A DNA stretch of 64,000 nt. It comes from Streptomyces sp. RB17. Lineage in GTDB: Bacteria > Actinomycetota > Actinomycetes > Streptomycetales > Streptomycetaceae. The DNA is taken from assembly GCF_009604455.1 (NCBI RefSeq), contig NZ_WEGL01000001.1, positions 868,001 to 932,000 on the forward strand. The letters are read 5' to 3'. Shown in pieces: positions 7,753 to 14,901 of this stretch. The position numbers and the translations under genes are program-made. Position 1 is the stretch's first letter. The number at the start of each line of letters is the position of its first letter. Below the pieces are notes generated by a model. It saw only the letters and a list, made by a program, of their open reading frames with translations, was not told where the DNA came from and searched no databases.

Positions 7753-8981
7753 GGCTGCCGCTTCTTCCGGCCGCTGAGCAGGAAGCCGACGCCGATGCCC
7801 GCGACGAGGCAGACGCCGACGAACCACCAGACGCCGAAGCCCGGGCCGCTGTCGGACTTCTCGGCCTTCTCGGCCTTCCTGGTCTCGTGCCCGGCGGAGT
7901 CCATGGCCGGGGCCGGGCCGAGTTCGTCGAGGGACCGGACCAGGCTGGTGCCGCCGAAGTCACCGGGCTGCGCGCCGACCGCGTGCGCGGCGAGGATCAG
8001 CTGGGCGTACGCCGCCGGGCCGCTCTGCGCCGCCCAGTGCCCGGCGTTGTTCTCCAGCCAGCCGTACGCCTTCTTCGCCTGCTCGGTCCGGCCGTCCGCG
8101 GCGAGCGCGACGACCGTGTCCGCGGTGTTGCCGAAGTCCGGCTGGTCCTTGGCGCCGGGGAGGGCGGACTGCAGGTGCCCGGTCCTGCCGACGGCGGCGG
8201 CCAGATAGGCGCCGGCGTTGTCGGCGACCTGGGCGGGGGTGGGGCGGTCGGCCTTGGTGCACGTGTCCTGCGCGGGCGCCTTGCCGGCCGTCGCCACGAA
8301 CCCCTTGCCGAGGGCGCCCAGCACCGCGGCCGCCGTGGCGTCCGCGTTGGCGGCCAACGTGCCCTTCTTGTCCGGCTGGTAGGCGAGGGCACCGCCGCCG
8401 TCCTGCCCGCACGGGAGGGACATGGCGGCGAGGAGGTCGTAGGGGGACCTGCCCGCCCTGCTGACGCTCGCCGGATCCGTACCCACCGCCGAGAGCGCGC
8501 CGATGACGACGGAGGTGGAGTTGGTGTCGCTGGCGCCGCCCGGCGAGTAGCCCCAGCCGCCGTCCTTGTTCTGCACGGACTTGAGCCAGGTCACCGCCTT
8601 GCCGACGGCGTCGTCGTGCCCGCCGGCCGCCTTCAGGGCCTGGACCGCGGCGGCCGTGCTGTTGGTGTCCACCATGACCTTGCCGTCGCAGGCCTTGGCG
8701 GGGGCGGCGCGGAACGCGGCGAAGGCGCCGTTCGCGCACTGCTGGCCGGCGAGCCAGTCCACGGCCTTCGCCGCCGGCCGGTAGCCGAGGGTCCGCTGGG
8801 CGACGAGCGTCAGGGACTGGCGCCACACGCCGTCGTAGGCCGGGTCGGACGTGCCGTACAGCCCGGACGGGATCGCGACCTTCGGAGAGGGGGACGGGGA
8901 CTGGCCGGCGGCCGTGGCGGGCGCGGCGGCGGCCAGCACGCCTATGGCGGCGAGAGCCGCGGCACTGCGGCGGACGTTCAT
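7749..8981 (-). CDS. Secreted alpha/alpha-toroid (prenyltransferase-repeat) protein, intrinsic-factor-like
   Basis: A 410-residue exported protein: signal peptide ending APATAAG, then repeated toroid units with the pattern WL..Q...GG(W/F) (AVDWLAGQQCANGAF, AVTWLKSVQNKDGGWGY, YGWLENNAGHW), then a charged linker (KAEKAEKS) and a C-terminal helix WWFVGVCLVAGIGVGFLL with RKKRQP. Prenyltransferase/squalene-cyclase repeats form alpha-helical barrels; the same fold is the alpha domain of eukaryotic intrinsic factor and transcobalamin. No DxDD-type cyclase motif is seen. It is the first gene after the cobalamin riboswitch. A role as an extracellular B12 binder is inferred. Confidence 0.8.
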   Translation of the reverse strand: MNVRRSAAALAAIGVLAAAAPATAAGQSPSPSPKVAIPSGLYGTSDPAYDGVWRQSLTLVAQRTLGYRPAAKAVDWLAGQQCANGAFAAFRAAPAKACDGKVMVDTNSTAAAVQALKAAGGHDDAVGKAVTWLKSVQNKDGGWGYSPGGASDTNSTSVVIGALSAVGTDPASVSRAGRSPYDLLAAMSLPCGQDGGGALAYQPDKKGTLAANADATAAAVLGALGKGFVATAGKAPAQDTCTKADRPTPAQVADNAGAYLAAAVGRTGHLQSALPGAKDQPDFGNTADTVVALAADGRTEQAKKAYGWLENNAGHWAAQSGPAAYAQLILAAHAVGAQPGDFGGTSLVRSLDELGPAPAMDSAGHETRKAEKAEKSDSGPGFGVWWFVGVCLVAGIGVGFLLSGRKKRQP

Positions 8982-9095
8982 GGTCGGCGACTGCCTCTCC
9001 TGCGGGGAACCGGCAGCGCACGGGAGCACCCGGGCGGCTCGGCTCCGTAAACCTCGACGGTGCCGTGCGCGGCGGACCACCGACGCACGCGAGCC

Positions 9096-9243
9096 GATCA
9101 ACATCCCGCCGGGGCGTTCCGGCTCACCGTCCGGCGACGGGTCACGGTGGGGTGCCCCCGGCTCGAGCGAAGCCGAGAGTTGGGGGAGGGTCAGCGCCGG
9201 AATTGCACCGGCTTCCCCCCGTACGGGTGTGATGACGACGCCG
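9096..9243 (-). promoter_or_regulatory. Cobalamin (adenosylcobalamin) riboswitch
   Basis: On the minus strand the leader reads GGGGAAGCCGGTGCAATTCC then GGCGCTGACCC, the diagnostic cobalamin riboswitch core; the hairpin GCCGGTGCAATTCCGGC is at 9196-9212. It is followed, after an insertion, by CCACCGTGACCCG and GTGAGCCGGAACGCC, the B12-box region at 9113-9124. It lies about 115 nt upstream of the toroid gene and should repress the whole ECF operon when cobalamin is plentiful. The usual GACCC-(GC)-CCACTGTGA junction is interrupted by a 38-nt dispersed repeat (9151-9188). Confidence 0.88.
9151..9188. repeat. Dispersed Streptomyces hairpin repeat inserted in the riboswitch
   Basis: GGTGCCCCCGGCTCGAGCGA followed by AGCCGAGAGTTGGGGGAG is a common Streptomyces intergenic element that can fold as a hairpin. 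A related copy in the opposite orientation is at 46592-46634. Here it sits exactly between two conserved blocks of the cobalamin riboswitch. Confidence 0.8.
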
Positions 9244-9317
9244 CCACTTTACCGGCCGCCCCGAGCGCGCTGAGGAGTGGCTGTGCACACGGGGTCGGGG
9301 TGACGACGGTCACGATC

Positions 9318-9822
9318 ATGACGGAGACGGGGAGACTGCCGGGCTCCGGCCGCTCGGCCGACGTGTACGAGATCGACGAGGCCTGGGTGTTGCGCCGCGA
9401 CCGGCACGGTCGGGGGGACGCGGCTGCCGAGGGGGCCGTGATGGCACACGTGCGGCAGCACGGCCGTCCGGCACCCCGGGTACGGCCCACCGGCTCACGC
9501 ACCGGACTGGTGCTGGAGCGGCTGTCCGGGCCCACCCTGCTCGGCGCCCTCGGGGACGGGCGGGTCGGCGTGCAGGAGGCGGGCGCTCTGCTCGCCGGTC
9601 TGCTGCGTCGGCTGCACGCCGTACCCGGTCGGGACGCGACGCGGCCGGAGGCCCGGGTGCTGCACCTGGGTCTGCATCCGGACAACGTGATGCCGACCCC
9701 GGACGGAGGCCGGCCTGCCCCAGGCACGCAGGCGCCGAGCCGCCAACCCGACGATGAGCGGGCGAGAGGCCAAACTGCTGGACCCGGCTGATGAGTTGAT
9801 CAGGAAGCTGGCCCTCCTGTGA
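9318..9822 (+). pseudogene. Broken aminoglycoside-type phosphotransferase
   Basis: The reading frame from the ATG at 9318 (MTETGRLPGSGRSADVYEI) has the nucleotide-binding start and the middle of an APH/choline-kinase-like protein (VLERLSGPTLLGAL, AGLLRRLHAV) and reaches the catalytic loop LHLGLHPDNVM. The DxW/ID metal motif and the whole C-terminal lobe are then missing; the frame ends at 9791 in low-complexity sequence. A different frame from 9754 encodes MSGREAKLLDPADELIRKLA before a stop at 9822, plausibly the original C-terminus. An internal deletion plus frameshift is the simplest reading. The catalytic Asp is replaced by Gly (HLGLHPDN instead of H(L/G)DLHPGN). Confidence 0.6.
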
Positions 9823-10300
9823 GTCCGGAAGGCGCCGTCGGGGTCGGGCCGCCGAAGGGCAGGTGCAGGACGCGGGAGGCGATCAGCCACGAGCCGTCGA
9901 CCCGGCGGAAGGTGTCCTCGTAGTGGCCGACCTGGACGGGTGGTCCGGCGGGGATGGGGCCGCCTGTCTCGTATCCGTCGACGCGGTACGTCGTGAAGTA
10001 CGCCGTGGAGGTCGCTGTGTCCGGGCCGGTCACCGTGACCAGCAGGTTGGACACCAGGCGGCGGGAGAGCCGGTCGGCGGGGCGGGAGCCGAAGTACGTG
10101 CGCAGGGCCTCCCGGCCCTGGATGCGGCGCCCGTCTCCCGGCGGGGGCCACTCCCAGCTGCCGTCCTCGGTGAACAACTCGGCCACGGAGGACGGTTCAC
10201 CGAGGTCGAGGTGGAGGACGAAGTCGGTGATCGCGCGCTCGCAGGCGCGTTCGGCGAGAAGTCGCTGCAAGGGGTCCATGAGGCTGTGTAACAGGGGCAC
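9800..10300 (-). CDS. SnoaL/NTF2-like domain protein
   Basis: Up to 166 residues, one cone-shaped NTF2-like domain: an N-terminal helix pair (LLAERACERAITDFVLHLD), then VAELFTEDGSWEWPPPGD, GREALRTYFGSR, and strands including TSTAYFTTYRVDGYE and GHYEDTFRRVDGSWLIASR, a hallmark of SnoaL_4-type polyketide-cyclase or dehydratase-like proteins. Members are enzymes or ligand binders of many kinds, so no reaction is assigned. A GTG at 10300 gives the longest form; the ATG at 10279 (MDPLQRLLAE) is equally possible. Its 3' end overlaps the relic of the phosphotransferase. Confidence 0.75.
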   Translation of the reverse strand: MPLLHSLMDPLQRLLAERACERAITDFVLHLDLGEPSSVAELFTEDGSWEWPPPGDGRRIQGREALRTYFGSRPADRLSRRLVSNLLVTVTGPDTATSTAYFTTYRVDGYETGGPIPAGPPVQVGHYEDTFRRVDGSWLIASRVLHLPFGGPTPTAPSGLTGGPAS

Positions 10301-10322
10301 CCGAGCAGCGGCGAACCATTAT

Positions 10323-11360
10323 TCACACCGCCACGTAGGCCACCGGCTCGCTCCCCGCCAACGGCTCCGCCCGGCCCTGCTTCACCAGGCGGCGCAGATG
10401 GGACTCGGCCTCCGAGACGGCGATGTTCCGGGAGCCGTACGGGATCTCGGCCCAGGGGCGGTTCCACTCCATGCGCTCGGCGAGCTGCCAGGGCGTGAGC
10501 GGCTCGGCGAGCAGGGCGAGCAGGCCGGCCAGGCGCTCCTCGTGGTGGGCGAGCAACTCCCGGACCCGGCCCGGCGCGTCGGTGAAGGCGTGCTGGTGTG
10601 CGGGGAGGACCTCGGCGGGTGCGAGGCGGCCGATCCGCTCCAGGGAGTCGAGGTAGTCGCCGAGGGGGTCGGTGACGGTCGCGTCGTCCGGGTCCTCGTA
10701 CAGGCCGATGTGCGGGGTGATCCGGGGGAGGAGGTGGTCGCCGCTGAACAGCCGCCCGCGGCCCGGGAGCCGGCGGTCGGGATGGTCCTCCTCCAGGTGC
10801 AGGCAGACGTGGCCCGGCGTGTGGCCCGGGGTCCAGATCGCGCGCAGCCTGCGGCCGGGCAGGTCGAGAAGCTCACCGGGGACGATCTCCCGGTCCGGGA
10901 GCGCCGGGGAGAGGCCGGGCAGGGTGCGGGGGGTGCGGGGAGTGCGCAGCGGCGCCAGGTGGTCCTCCGGGGCGCCGGCGGCCGCGAGTTTGGCGCTCAT
11001 GTAGCGGAACCAGCGCTCCGGCGGGGCCTCCCGGGTGCGTCGTACGACCGCGGTGTCGGCGGCGTGCATCGCCACCCAGGCGCCGGAGGCCTCGCGCATC
11101 CGGGCCGACAGGCCGTGGTGGTCCGGATGGTGATGCGTGATGACGACGCCGTACACCTCCGCCACCGCCGTACCGCATGCGGCCAGTCCCGCCGCGAGTG
11201 TGTCCCAGGACGCCGGATCGTCCCACCCGGTGTCGACCAGCACCGGCCCGCGGTCGGTCTCCACCACGTAGACCAGCGTGTGGCCGAGGGGGTTGTCCGG
11301 GATGGGCACCGCCACCGACCGTACGCCTCCGCCGTGCTCGAACGTCGTCGCCGTCGCCAT
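10323..11360 (-). CDS. MBL-fold metallo-hydrolase
   Basis: A 345-residue metallo-beta-lactamase-fold protein. The metal motif THHHPDHHG (HxHxDH) is near residue 76; the further ligands are in GHTPGHVCLHLE and the FSGDHLLPR block, and a C-terminal winged-helix-like region (LTPWQLAERMEWNRPW) is present as in LACTB2-type hydrolases. The substrate is unknown. The ATG at 11360 has GGAGGG 7 nt upstream and is preferred over an in-frame ATG at 11402. The promoter region holds two elements (11409-11425 and 11421-11435) shared with the aldehyde dehydrogenase gene at 13446, suggesting common control with lipid or steroid degradation. Confidence 0.87.
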   Translation of the reverse strand: MATATTFEHGGGVRSVAVPIPDNPLGHTLVYVVETDRGPVLVDTGWDDPASWDTLAAGLAACGTAVAEVYGVVITHHHPDHHGLSARMREASGAWVAMHAADTAVVRRTREAPPERWFRYMSAKLAAAGAPEDHLAPLRTPRTPRTLPGLSPALPDREIVPGELLDLPGRRLRAIWTPGHTPGHVCLHLEEDHPDRRLPGRGRLFSGDHLLPRITPHIGLYEDPDDATVTDPLGDYLDSLERIGRLAPAEVLPAHQHAFTDAPGRVRELLAHHEERLAGLLALLAEPLTPWQLAERMEWNRPWAEIPYGSRNIAVSEAESHLRRLVKQGRAEPLAGSEPVAYVAV

Positions 11361-11408
11361 GTGCCCTCCACCCCTCCACCCCACCGCCCGCAGCCGGACC
11401 ATGGCCCA

Positions 11409-11435
11409 CTATAACGAGAACTGATGGAACGTCAG
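11409..11435. promoter_or_regulatory. Composite operator-like region upstream of the MBL gene
   Basis: CTATAACGAGAACTGAT (11409-11425) differs by one base from 13376-13392 in front of the aldehyde dehydrogenase gene. Overlapping it, CTGATGGAACGTCAG (11421-11435) fits the pattern CTGAnnnAnCGTCAG also seen at 13400-13414 and 22293-22307. Read on the minus strand, TATAGT could serve as a -10 box. The binding protein is unknown. Confidence 0.45.
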
Positions 11436-11503
11436 ATAGTAGATGCTGCTCAGCGTCGGCGGCTCTCGCGCGACCCGGGGACGGCCCGGACCACGGCGTG
11501 GTC

Positions 11504-11537
11504 GGAGGGCCGAAGCTGCAAGGAGCTTCGGCCCTCC
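11504..11537. terminator. Stem-loop terminator
   Basis: GGAGGGCCGAAGCT (11504-11517) pairs perfectly with AGCTTCGGCCCTCC (11524-11537) around a 6-nt loop. It lies about 95 bp beyond the end of the His/Asp-rich protein gene on the minus strand. Confidence 0.75.
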
Positions 11538-11630
11538 GGTCGGGTTGGTCTAGCGGCCGTGCCGGCTATGACGACGGGTGGCGGTGGATGTGGGCCTCCG
11601 CGTCACAGCACGGCCTGCACGGCGGGCCGG

Positions 11631-12008
11631 CTAGCGGTGGCCGAGGTAGCGGTCGTGGTCCCCGTGCCGGTCCCAGCCCCGGTCGTGGTCCCCGTGCCGG
11701 TCCCAGCCCCGGTCGTGGTCCCAGTCCCGGTTGTGGTGCCAGCCTCGGTCGTGGTGCCGGCCGCGGTCGTGGTCCCGGTCCCAGCGGCCGTCCCGGCCCC
11801 AGCCCCAGCCCCAGCCCCGGCCCCGGTCCCGGTCGCCGAAGTGGCGGCCGTGGTCGTGGTCGCTCCAGTAGCTGTGCGAGTAGCCCCTGTCATGGTCGCG
11901 GTCGTGGCCGGCTCCGACGGCCAGGGCGGGCAGGGCGGCCGCGCCGACGAGAGCGCCCGAAGCCACGAAGGTGGCGATCAGGCGTACTGTCGTACGAGAA
12001 ACAGACAT
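11631..12008 (-). CDS. Secreted His/Asp/Arg-rich low-complexity protein
   Basis: A 125-residue protein with a clear signal peptide (LIATFVASGALVGAAALPALA) and a mature part of about 95 residues built almost only of H, D, R, G and W. Units such as DHDRGWDRHG and RGWGWGWGRDGR repeat, and the DNA shows matching tandem repeats at about 11640-11760. AGGTGA lies 6 nt before the ATG. The composition suggests metal binding or a charged wall-associated polymer, but no family function is known. The gene ends before a strong stem-loop. Codon position bias and a proper start support a real gene rather than a repeat artefact. Confidence 0.7.
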   Translation of the reverse strand: MSVSRTTVRLIATFVASGALVGAAALPALAVGAGHDRDHDRGYSHSYWSDHDHGRHFGDRDRGRGWGWGWGRDGRWDRDHDRGRHHDRGWHHNRDWDHDRGWDRHGDHDRGWDRHGDHDRYLGHR

Positions 12009-12371
12009 GAATCTGTCACCTCACGTTCGTGCACGCCGACCCTGGTCGGGGCCGGACGTGCAATCCGAAATTCCCGGCTCGGTGCCGAGGCCCCACACTG
12101 TGGCCCTCCACGGCGACACCGGACGACGGAAAGAATCCGCGTTACAAAGCGCAGATATATCCGTAGCCCTCCCTTGTACGGGCCATTCAAGCTGGGGAGG
12201 GGCTCGGGTACCGGTCCTGTCCCGGCTTGGAATCACGCGGAGAGCAGGGAAAAGAGCGGTTGACGGCCCGAGACGCTCTTGGCGGTTCCGTGGCCTCGAC
12301 TCCTTCGAACGGCCCAATAGCTTCCGTAACGACGGAGAGCCTCCGTTCGGGGGAACCGTCGCGGGTCGTGC
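12009..12371. other. Intergenic stretch without a convincing gene
   Basis: About 360 bp upstream of the secreted protein gene. A long plus-strand open frame crosses it but lacks coding character, recognisable domains and a ribosome site. The AT-rich patch around 12140-12165 is where a promoter for the minus-strand gene could lie. Confidence 0.5.
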
Positions 12372-12407
12372 AAAAGGGCACCTACGGCGATTCGTAGGTG
12401 CCCTTTT
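12372..12407. terminator. Strong bidirectional rho-independent terminator
   Basis: AAAAGGGCACCTACG (12372-12386) and CGTAGGTGCCCTTTT (12393-12407) form a perfect 15-bp stem with a 6-nt loop and T tracts on both strands. It directly follows the small frameshifted minus-strand gene ending at 12441. Confidence 0.9.
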
Positions 12408-12440
12408 TCTCTCGGAGATGCCTTCGGCGGAGAGGGCGGA

Positions 12441-12719
12441 TCACTTGCCCCGGCGGGCATACTCCTCGATCACGTCCGCTGGAACAGTGACGCTCGACCG
12501 CTCATCGCCGCGCGCCTCGACCACCGCTCGGCCGCGCCGCGCGTATGTCCAAGGTGGCCTCCGGTGTGTCCTCGGGCGGCAGGGTTTCGTCCTCCCCGAA
12601 GTCGGGGGCCTGGAAGGGGTTGGTCGTCGGGGGCGGCGATGTTGCGGCGGGGTAGCGGGGCTGCCCTTCCGGGGCGGAGAACAGTGACGTCAGATCGATG
12701 AGGGGACTCTCTTTCGTTG
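12441..12719 (-). pseudogene. Small conserved-looking gene with an apparent frameshift
   Basis: On the minus strand one frame reads ESPLIDLTSLFSAPEGQPRY, a proline-rich middle, then FQAPDFGEDETLPPEDTPEA and TLDIRA before losing coding character near 12545. The adjacent frame then gives RAVVEARGDERSSVTVPADV and IEEYARRGK to a TGA at 12441. Together they look like one protein of about 80-90 residues interrupted by a one-base shift. A perfect terminator follows immediately, supporting a transcribed unit. No standard start codon is seen near 12719. Either a decayed gene or a sequence error; no function recognised. Confidence 0.4.
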
Positions 12720-12765
12720 CAGGCCCCTGAAGGGGTCTGGTGCGCCATGACCGGGCGCGGCGGTT

Positions 12766-12987
12766 CTACAGCTTGGTCATCTTGGCGTACGGGCTCGAGA
12801 CCCGCACTTGCGCCGAGCCGAAATCCACGAGGGCCGCGACTCCGTCCTCGATGCCGATCACTCGGCCGAGGCCGTACATGTCGTGGGAGACCTGGTCGCC
12901 CACGGAGAAGTGCTTGGGAGCCGGTGTGACCGGGGCCTTGAAGGGGCTGGTGGGCAGATGACGCTTCGGCGCAGCAGGCTTTGTCAT
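12766..12987 (-). CDS. Small conserved protein with CarD/KOW-like SH3 fold
   Basis: A 73-residue protein: a basic Pro/Ala-rich N-terminal tail, then FSVGDQVSHDMYGLGRVIGI and EDGVAALVDFGSAQVRV, ending SPYAKMTKL. The pattern VGDxVxHxxYGxGxVxxI followed by a VDF strand resembles the small beta-barrel seen in CarD-type and UvrD C-terminal RNA-polymerase-interacting domains and in KOW motifs. Similar stand-alone proteins occur widely in Streptomyces, annotated as hypothetical. The ATG at 12987 is the only good start. A nucleic-acid or polymerase contact is plausible but unproven. Confidence 0.7.
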   Translation of the reverse strand: MTKPAAPKRHLPTSPFKAPVTPAPKHFSVGDQVSHDMYGLGRVIGIEDGVAALVDFGSAQVRVSSPYAKMTKL

Positions 12988-13157
12988 GACTCAGTATGAG
13001 CCTACGCGCATCCCGTTCGCTGTGGCCGTCGGCACAGATCCGGATGGGACCAGCCGCCGCACGCCGCTGACCTGGGGTTTCGAGGCACGGGCGCGGCGAA
13101 AATGGACCGTAGATCTCCTTCGCGTGCGGCCGGTGAAGGCAACGACGGCACACGGAC

Positions 13158-13268
13158 GGGCCACGGCCAGTCCACGACAGTCCATGCACGGGCCCACGAC
13201 CGGTCCACGGCCGGGTCCACGGCCGGTCCACGCACGGGTCCACGACCGGTCCACGGACGGGCCCACGG
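13158..13268. repeat. Imperfect short tandem repeats (CCACGxCCGGT type)
   Basis: About ten degenerate units of roughly 10-12 bp built on GTCCACGGCCGG / GCCCACGACCGG cover about 110 bp between the CarD-like gene and the aldehyde dehydrogenase promoter. Open frames across it are repeat artefacts. The remaining sequence of this 458-bp gap holds the operators at 13376-13414 and no gene. Confidence 0.7.
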
Positions 13269-13375
13269 AAGGTGCGTGACACTCCGCGGACGGCCCAGCG
13301 GCATGACGGCCCCCGCCCTACGGCGCCGGCGGCGAATGCGCTGGTGCGGGCCTATTCGGTGGTGGCCATTGCTCC

Positions 13376-13414
13376 CTATAACTAGAACTGATATCAGTTC
13401 TGAAACAGCGTCAG
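13376..13414 (+). promoter_or_regulatory. Compound operator region of the aldehyde dehydrogenase operon
   Basis: Three overlapping elements are visible. CTATAACTAGAACTGAT (13376-13392) is shared with the MBL gene promoter with one mismatch. AGAACTGATATCAGTTCT (13384-13401) is a perfect 18-bp palindrome. CTGAAACAGCGTCAG (13400-13414) fits CTGAnnnAnCGTCAG. The ATG follows 32 nt later. A TetR-type regulator is likely; a strict KstR box is not present here. Confidence 0.5.
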
Positions 13415-13445
13415 AAACGTGCGGTGCGGTGGGAGGCAGTCGGCC

Positions 13446-14897
13446 ATGACCGAGCTCGTGGAACACGGACAGCTGTTCATCGGCGGGGAGTTGACCGAAC
13501 CCCTGGGCAAGGACGTCATCGAGGTGATCTCCCCGCACACCGAGGAGGTCATCGGCCGGGTGCCGCACGCCTCCCGGCAGGACGTGGACCGGGCCGTGGC
13601 CGTCGCGCGCCGCGCCTTCGACGAGGGGCCGTGGCCGCGGGCGACCCTTCAGGAGCGGATCGAGGTCGTCACCCGGATCAAGGACGGCATCGCGGCCCGG
13701 CACGAGGAGATCGCCCGGGTGATCTCCGCCCAGAACGGCTCCCCGTACTCCTGGAGCGTCCTCGCCCAGGCGCTCGGTGCCATGATGGTGTGGGACGCAG
13801 CGATCAGGGTCGCGCGGGACTACACGTACGAGGAGCGCCGGGACGGCGTTCTCGGGCCGATCCTCGTCCGCCGCGAACCGGTCGGTGTGGTCGCGGCCGT
13901 CGTCCCGTGGAACGTCCCGCAGTTCGTCGCCGCCGCCAAGCTCGCGCCCGCGCTGCTGGCCGGCTGCACGGTCGTCCTGAAGCCGTCCCCGGAGTCCCCG
14001 CTCGACGCGTATCTCCTGGGGGAGATCGCGCGGGAGGCCGGACTGCCCGAGGGCGTGCTCTCCATCCTCCCCGCCGACCGCGAGGTCAGCGAGTACCTGG
14101 TCGGCCACCCCGGCATCGACAAGATCTCCTTCACCGGTTCGGTCGCGGCCGGCAAGCGGGTGATGGAGGTCGCCGCCCGCAACCTCACCCGGGTCACGCT
14201 GGAGCTGGGCGGGAAGTCTGCGGCGGTCGTCCTGCCGGACGCGGACGTGCAGACGGCGGTGGCCGGGATCGTCCCGGCGGCCTGGATGAACAACGGGCAG
14301 GCGTGCGTGGCCCAGACCCGCATCCTCGTCCCGCGCGCCCGCTACGACGAGTTCGCCGAGGCCTTCGCGGCAGCGGCCGGCGCGCTGAAGGTCGGCGACC
14401 CGCTGGACCCGGCGACCCAGGTCGGCCCGCTGGTCGCCCGGCGCCAGCAGCAGCGCAATCTGGACTACATCCGGATCGGCCAGGAGGAGGGCGCCAAGGT
14501 GCTCACGGGCGGCGGCCGCCCGGCCGGGCTGGAGCGCGGCTGGTACGTCGAACCGACCCTCTTCGGCGACGTCGACAACACCATGCGCATCGCCCGCGAG
14601 GAGATCTTCGGCCCGGTGATCTGCCTGCTGCCGTACGGCGACGAGCAGGAGGCGGTGAAGATCGCCAACGACTCCGACTACGGCCTGTCCGGCAGCGTGT
14701 GGACGGCGGACGTCGAGCACGGCATCGACGTGGCGAGGCAGGTCCGCACCGGCACCTACTCGGTCAACACCTTCAGCCTGGACATGCTGGGCCCGTTCGG
14801 CGGCTACAAGAACTCCGGGCTGGGACGGGAGTTCGGCCCGGAGGGGTACGGCGCCTACCTCGAGCACAAGATGATCCACCTGCCGGCGGGGGCGTAG
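13446..14897 (+). CDS. Aldehyde dehydrogenase (NAD-dependent family)
   Basis: A full-length 483-residue ALDH. It has the cofactor region VVPWNVPQF and FTGSVAAGKRVME, the general base in VTLELGGKS, the catalytic Cys in NNGQACVAQTRI near residue 283, and the C-terminal EEIFGPVICLLPY and FGGYKNSGLGREFG blocks. It would oxidise an aldehyde to the acid. GGGAGG lies upstream of the ATG. A ferredoxin gene follows after 4 nt, so the pair is co-transcribed; in mycobacteria an aldehyde dehydrogenase (Rv0223c, from memory) belongs to the KstR regulon. A role in oxidising P450-derived sterol side-chain aldehydes is inferred. Confidence 0.93.
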   Translation: MTELVEHGQLFIGGELTEPLGKDVIEVISPHTEEVIGRVPHASRQDVDRAVAVARRAFDEGPWPRATLQERIEVVTRIKDGIAARHEEIARVISAQNGSPYSWSVLAQALGAMMVWDAAIRVARDYTYEERRDGVLGPILVRREPVGVVAAVVPWNVPQFVAAAKLAPALLAGCTVVLKPSPESPLDAYLLGEIAREAGLPEGVLSILPADREVSEYLVGHPGIDKISFTGSVAAGKRVMEVAARNLTRVTLELGGKSAAVVLPDADVQTAVAGIVPAAWMNNGQACVAQTRILVPRARYDEFAEAFAAAAGALKVGDPLDPATQVGPLVARRQQQRNLDYIRIGQEEGAKVLTGGGRPAGLERGWYVEPTLFGDVDNTMRIAREEIFGPVICLLPYGDEQEAVKIANDSDYGLSGSVWTADVEHGIDVARQVRTGTYSVNTFSLDMLGPFGGYKNSGLGREFGPEGYGAYLEHKMIHLPAGA

Positions 14898-14901
14898 GGC
14901 C

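Noticed and set aside
4243..9050. Very long plus-strand open frames opposite the ECF operon
   Set aside because: They contain no recognisable domains and overlap five well-supported minus-strand genes.
11971..12687. 238-residue plus-strand open frame in the 12 kb gap
   Set aside because: No domain, poor codon-position signal, and it runs through a perfect terminator at 12372-12407 and over the minus-strand small gene.
13158..13268. Short tandem repeats resembling a repeat array or origin iterons
   Set aside because: Units are degenerate and GC-rich, with no DnaA boxes, replication gene or AT-rich element nearby.
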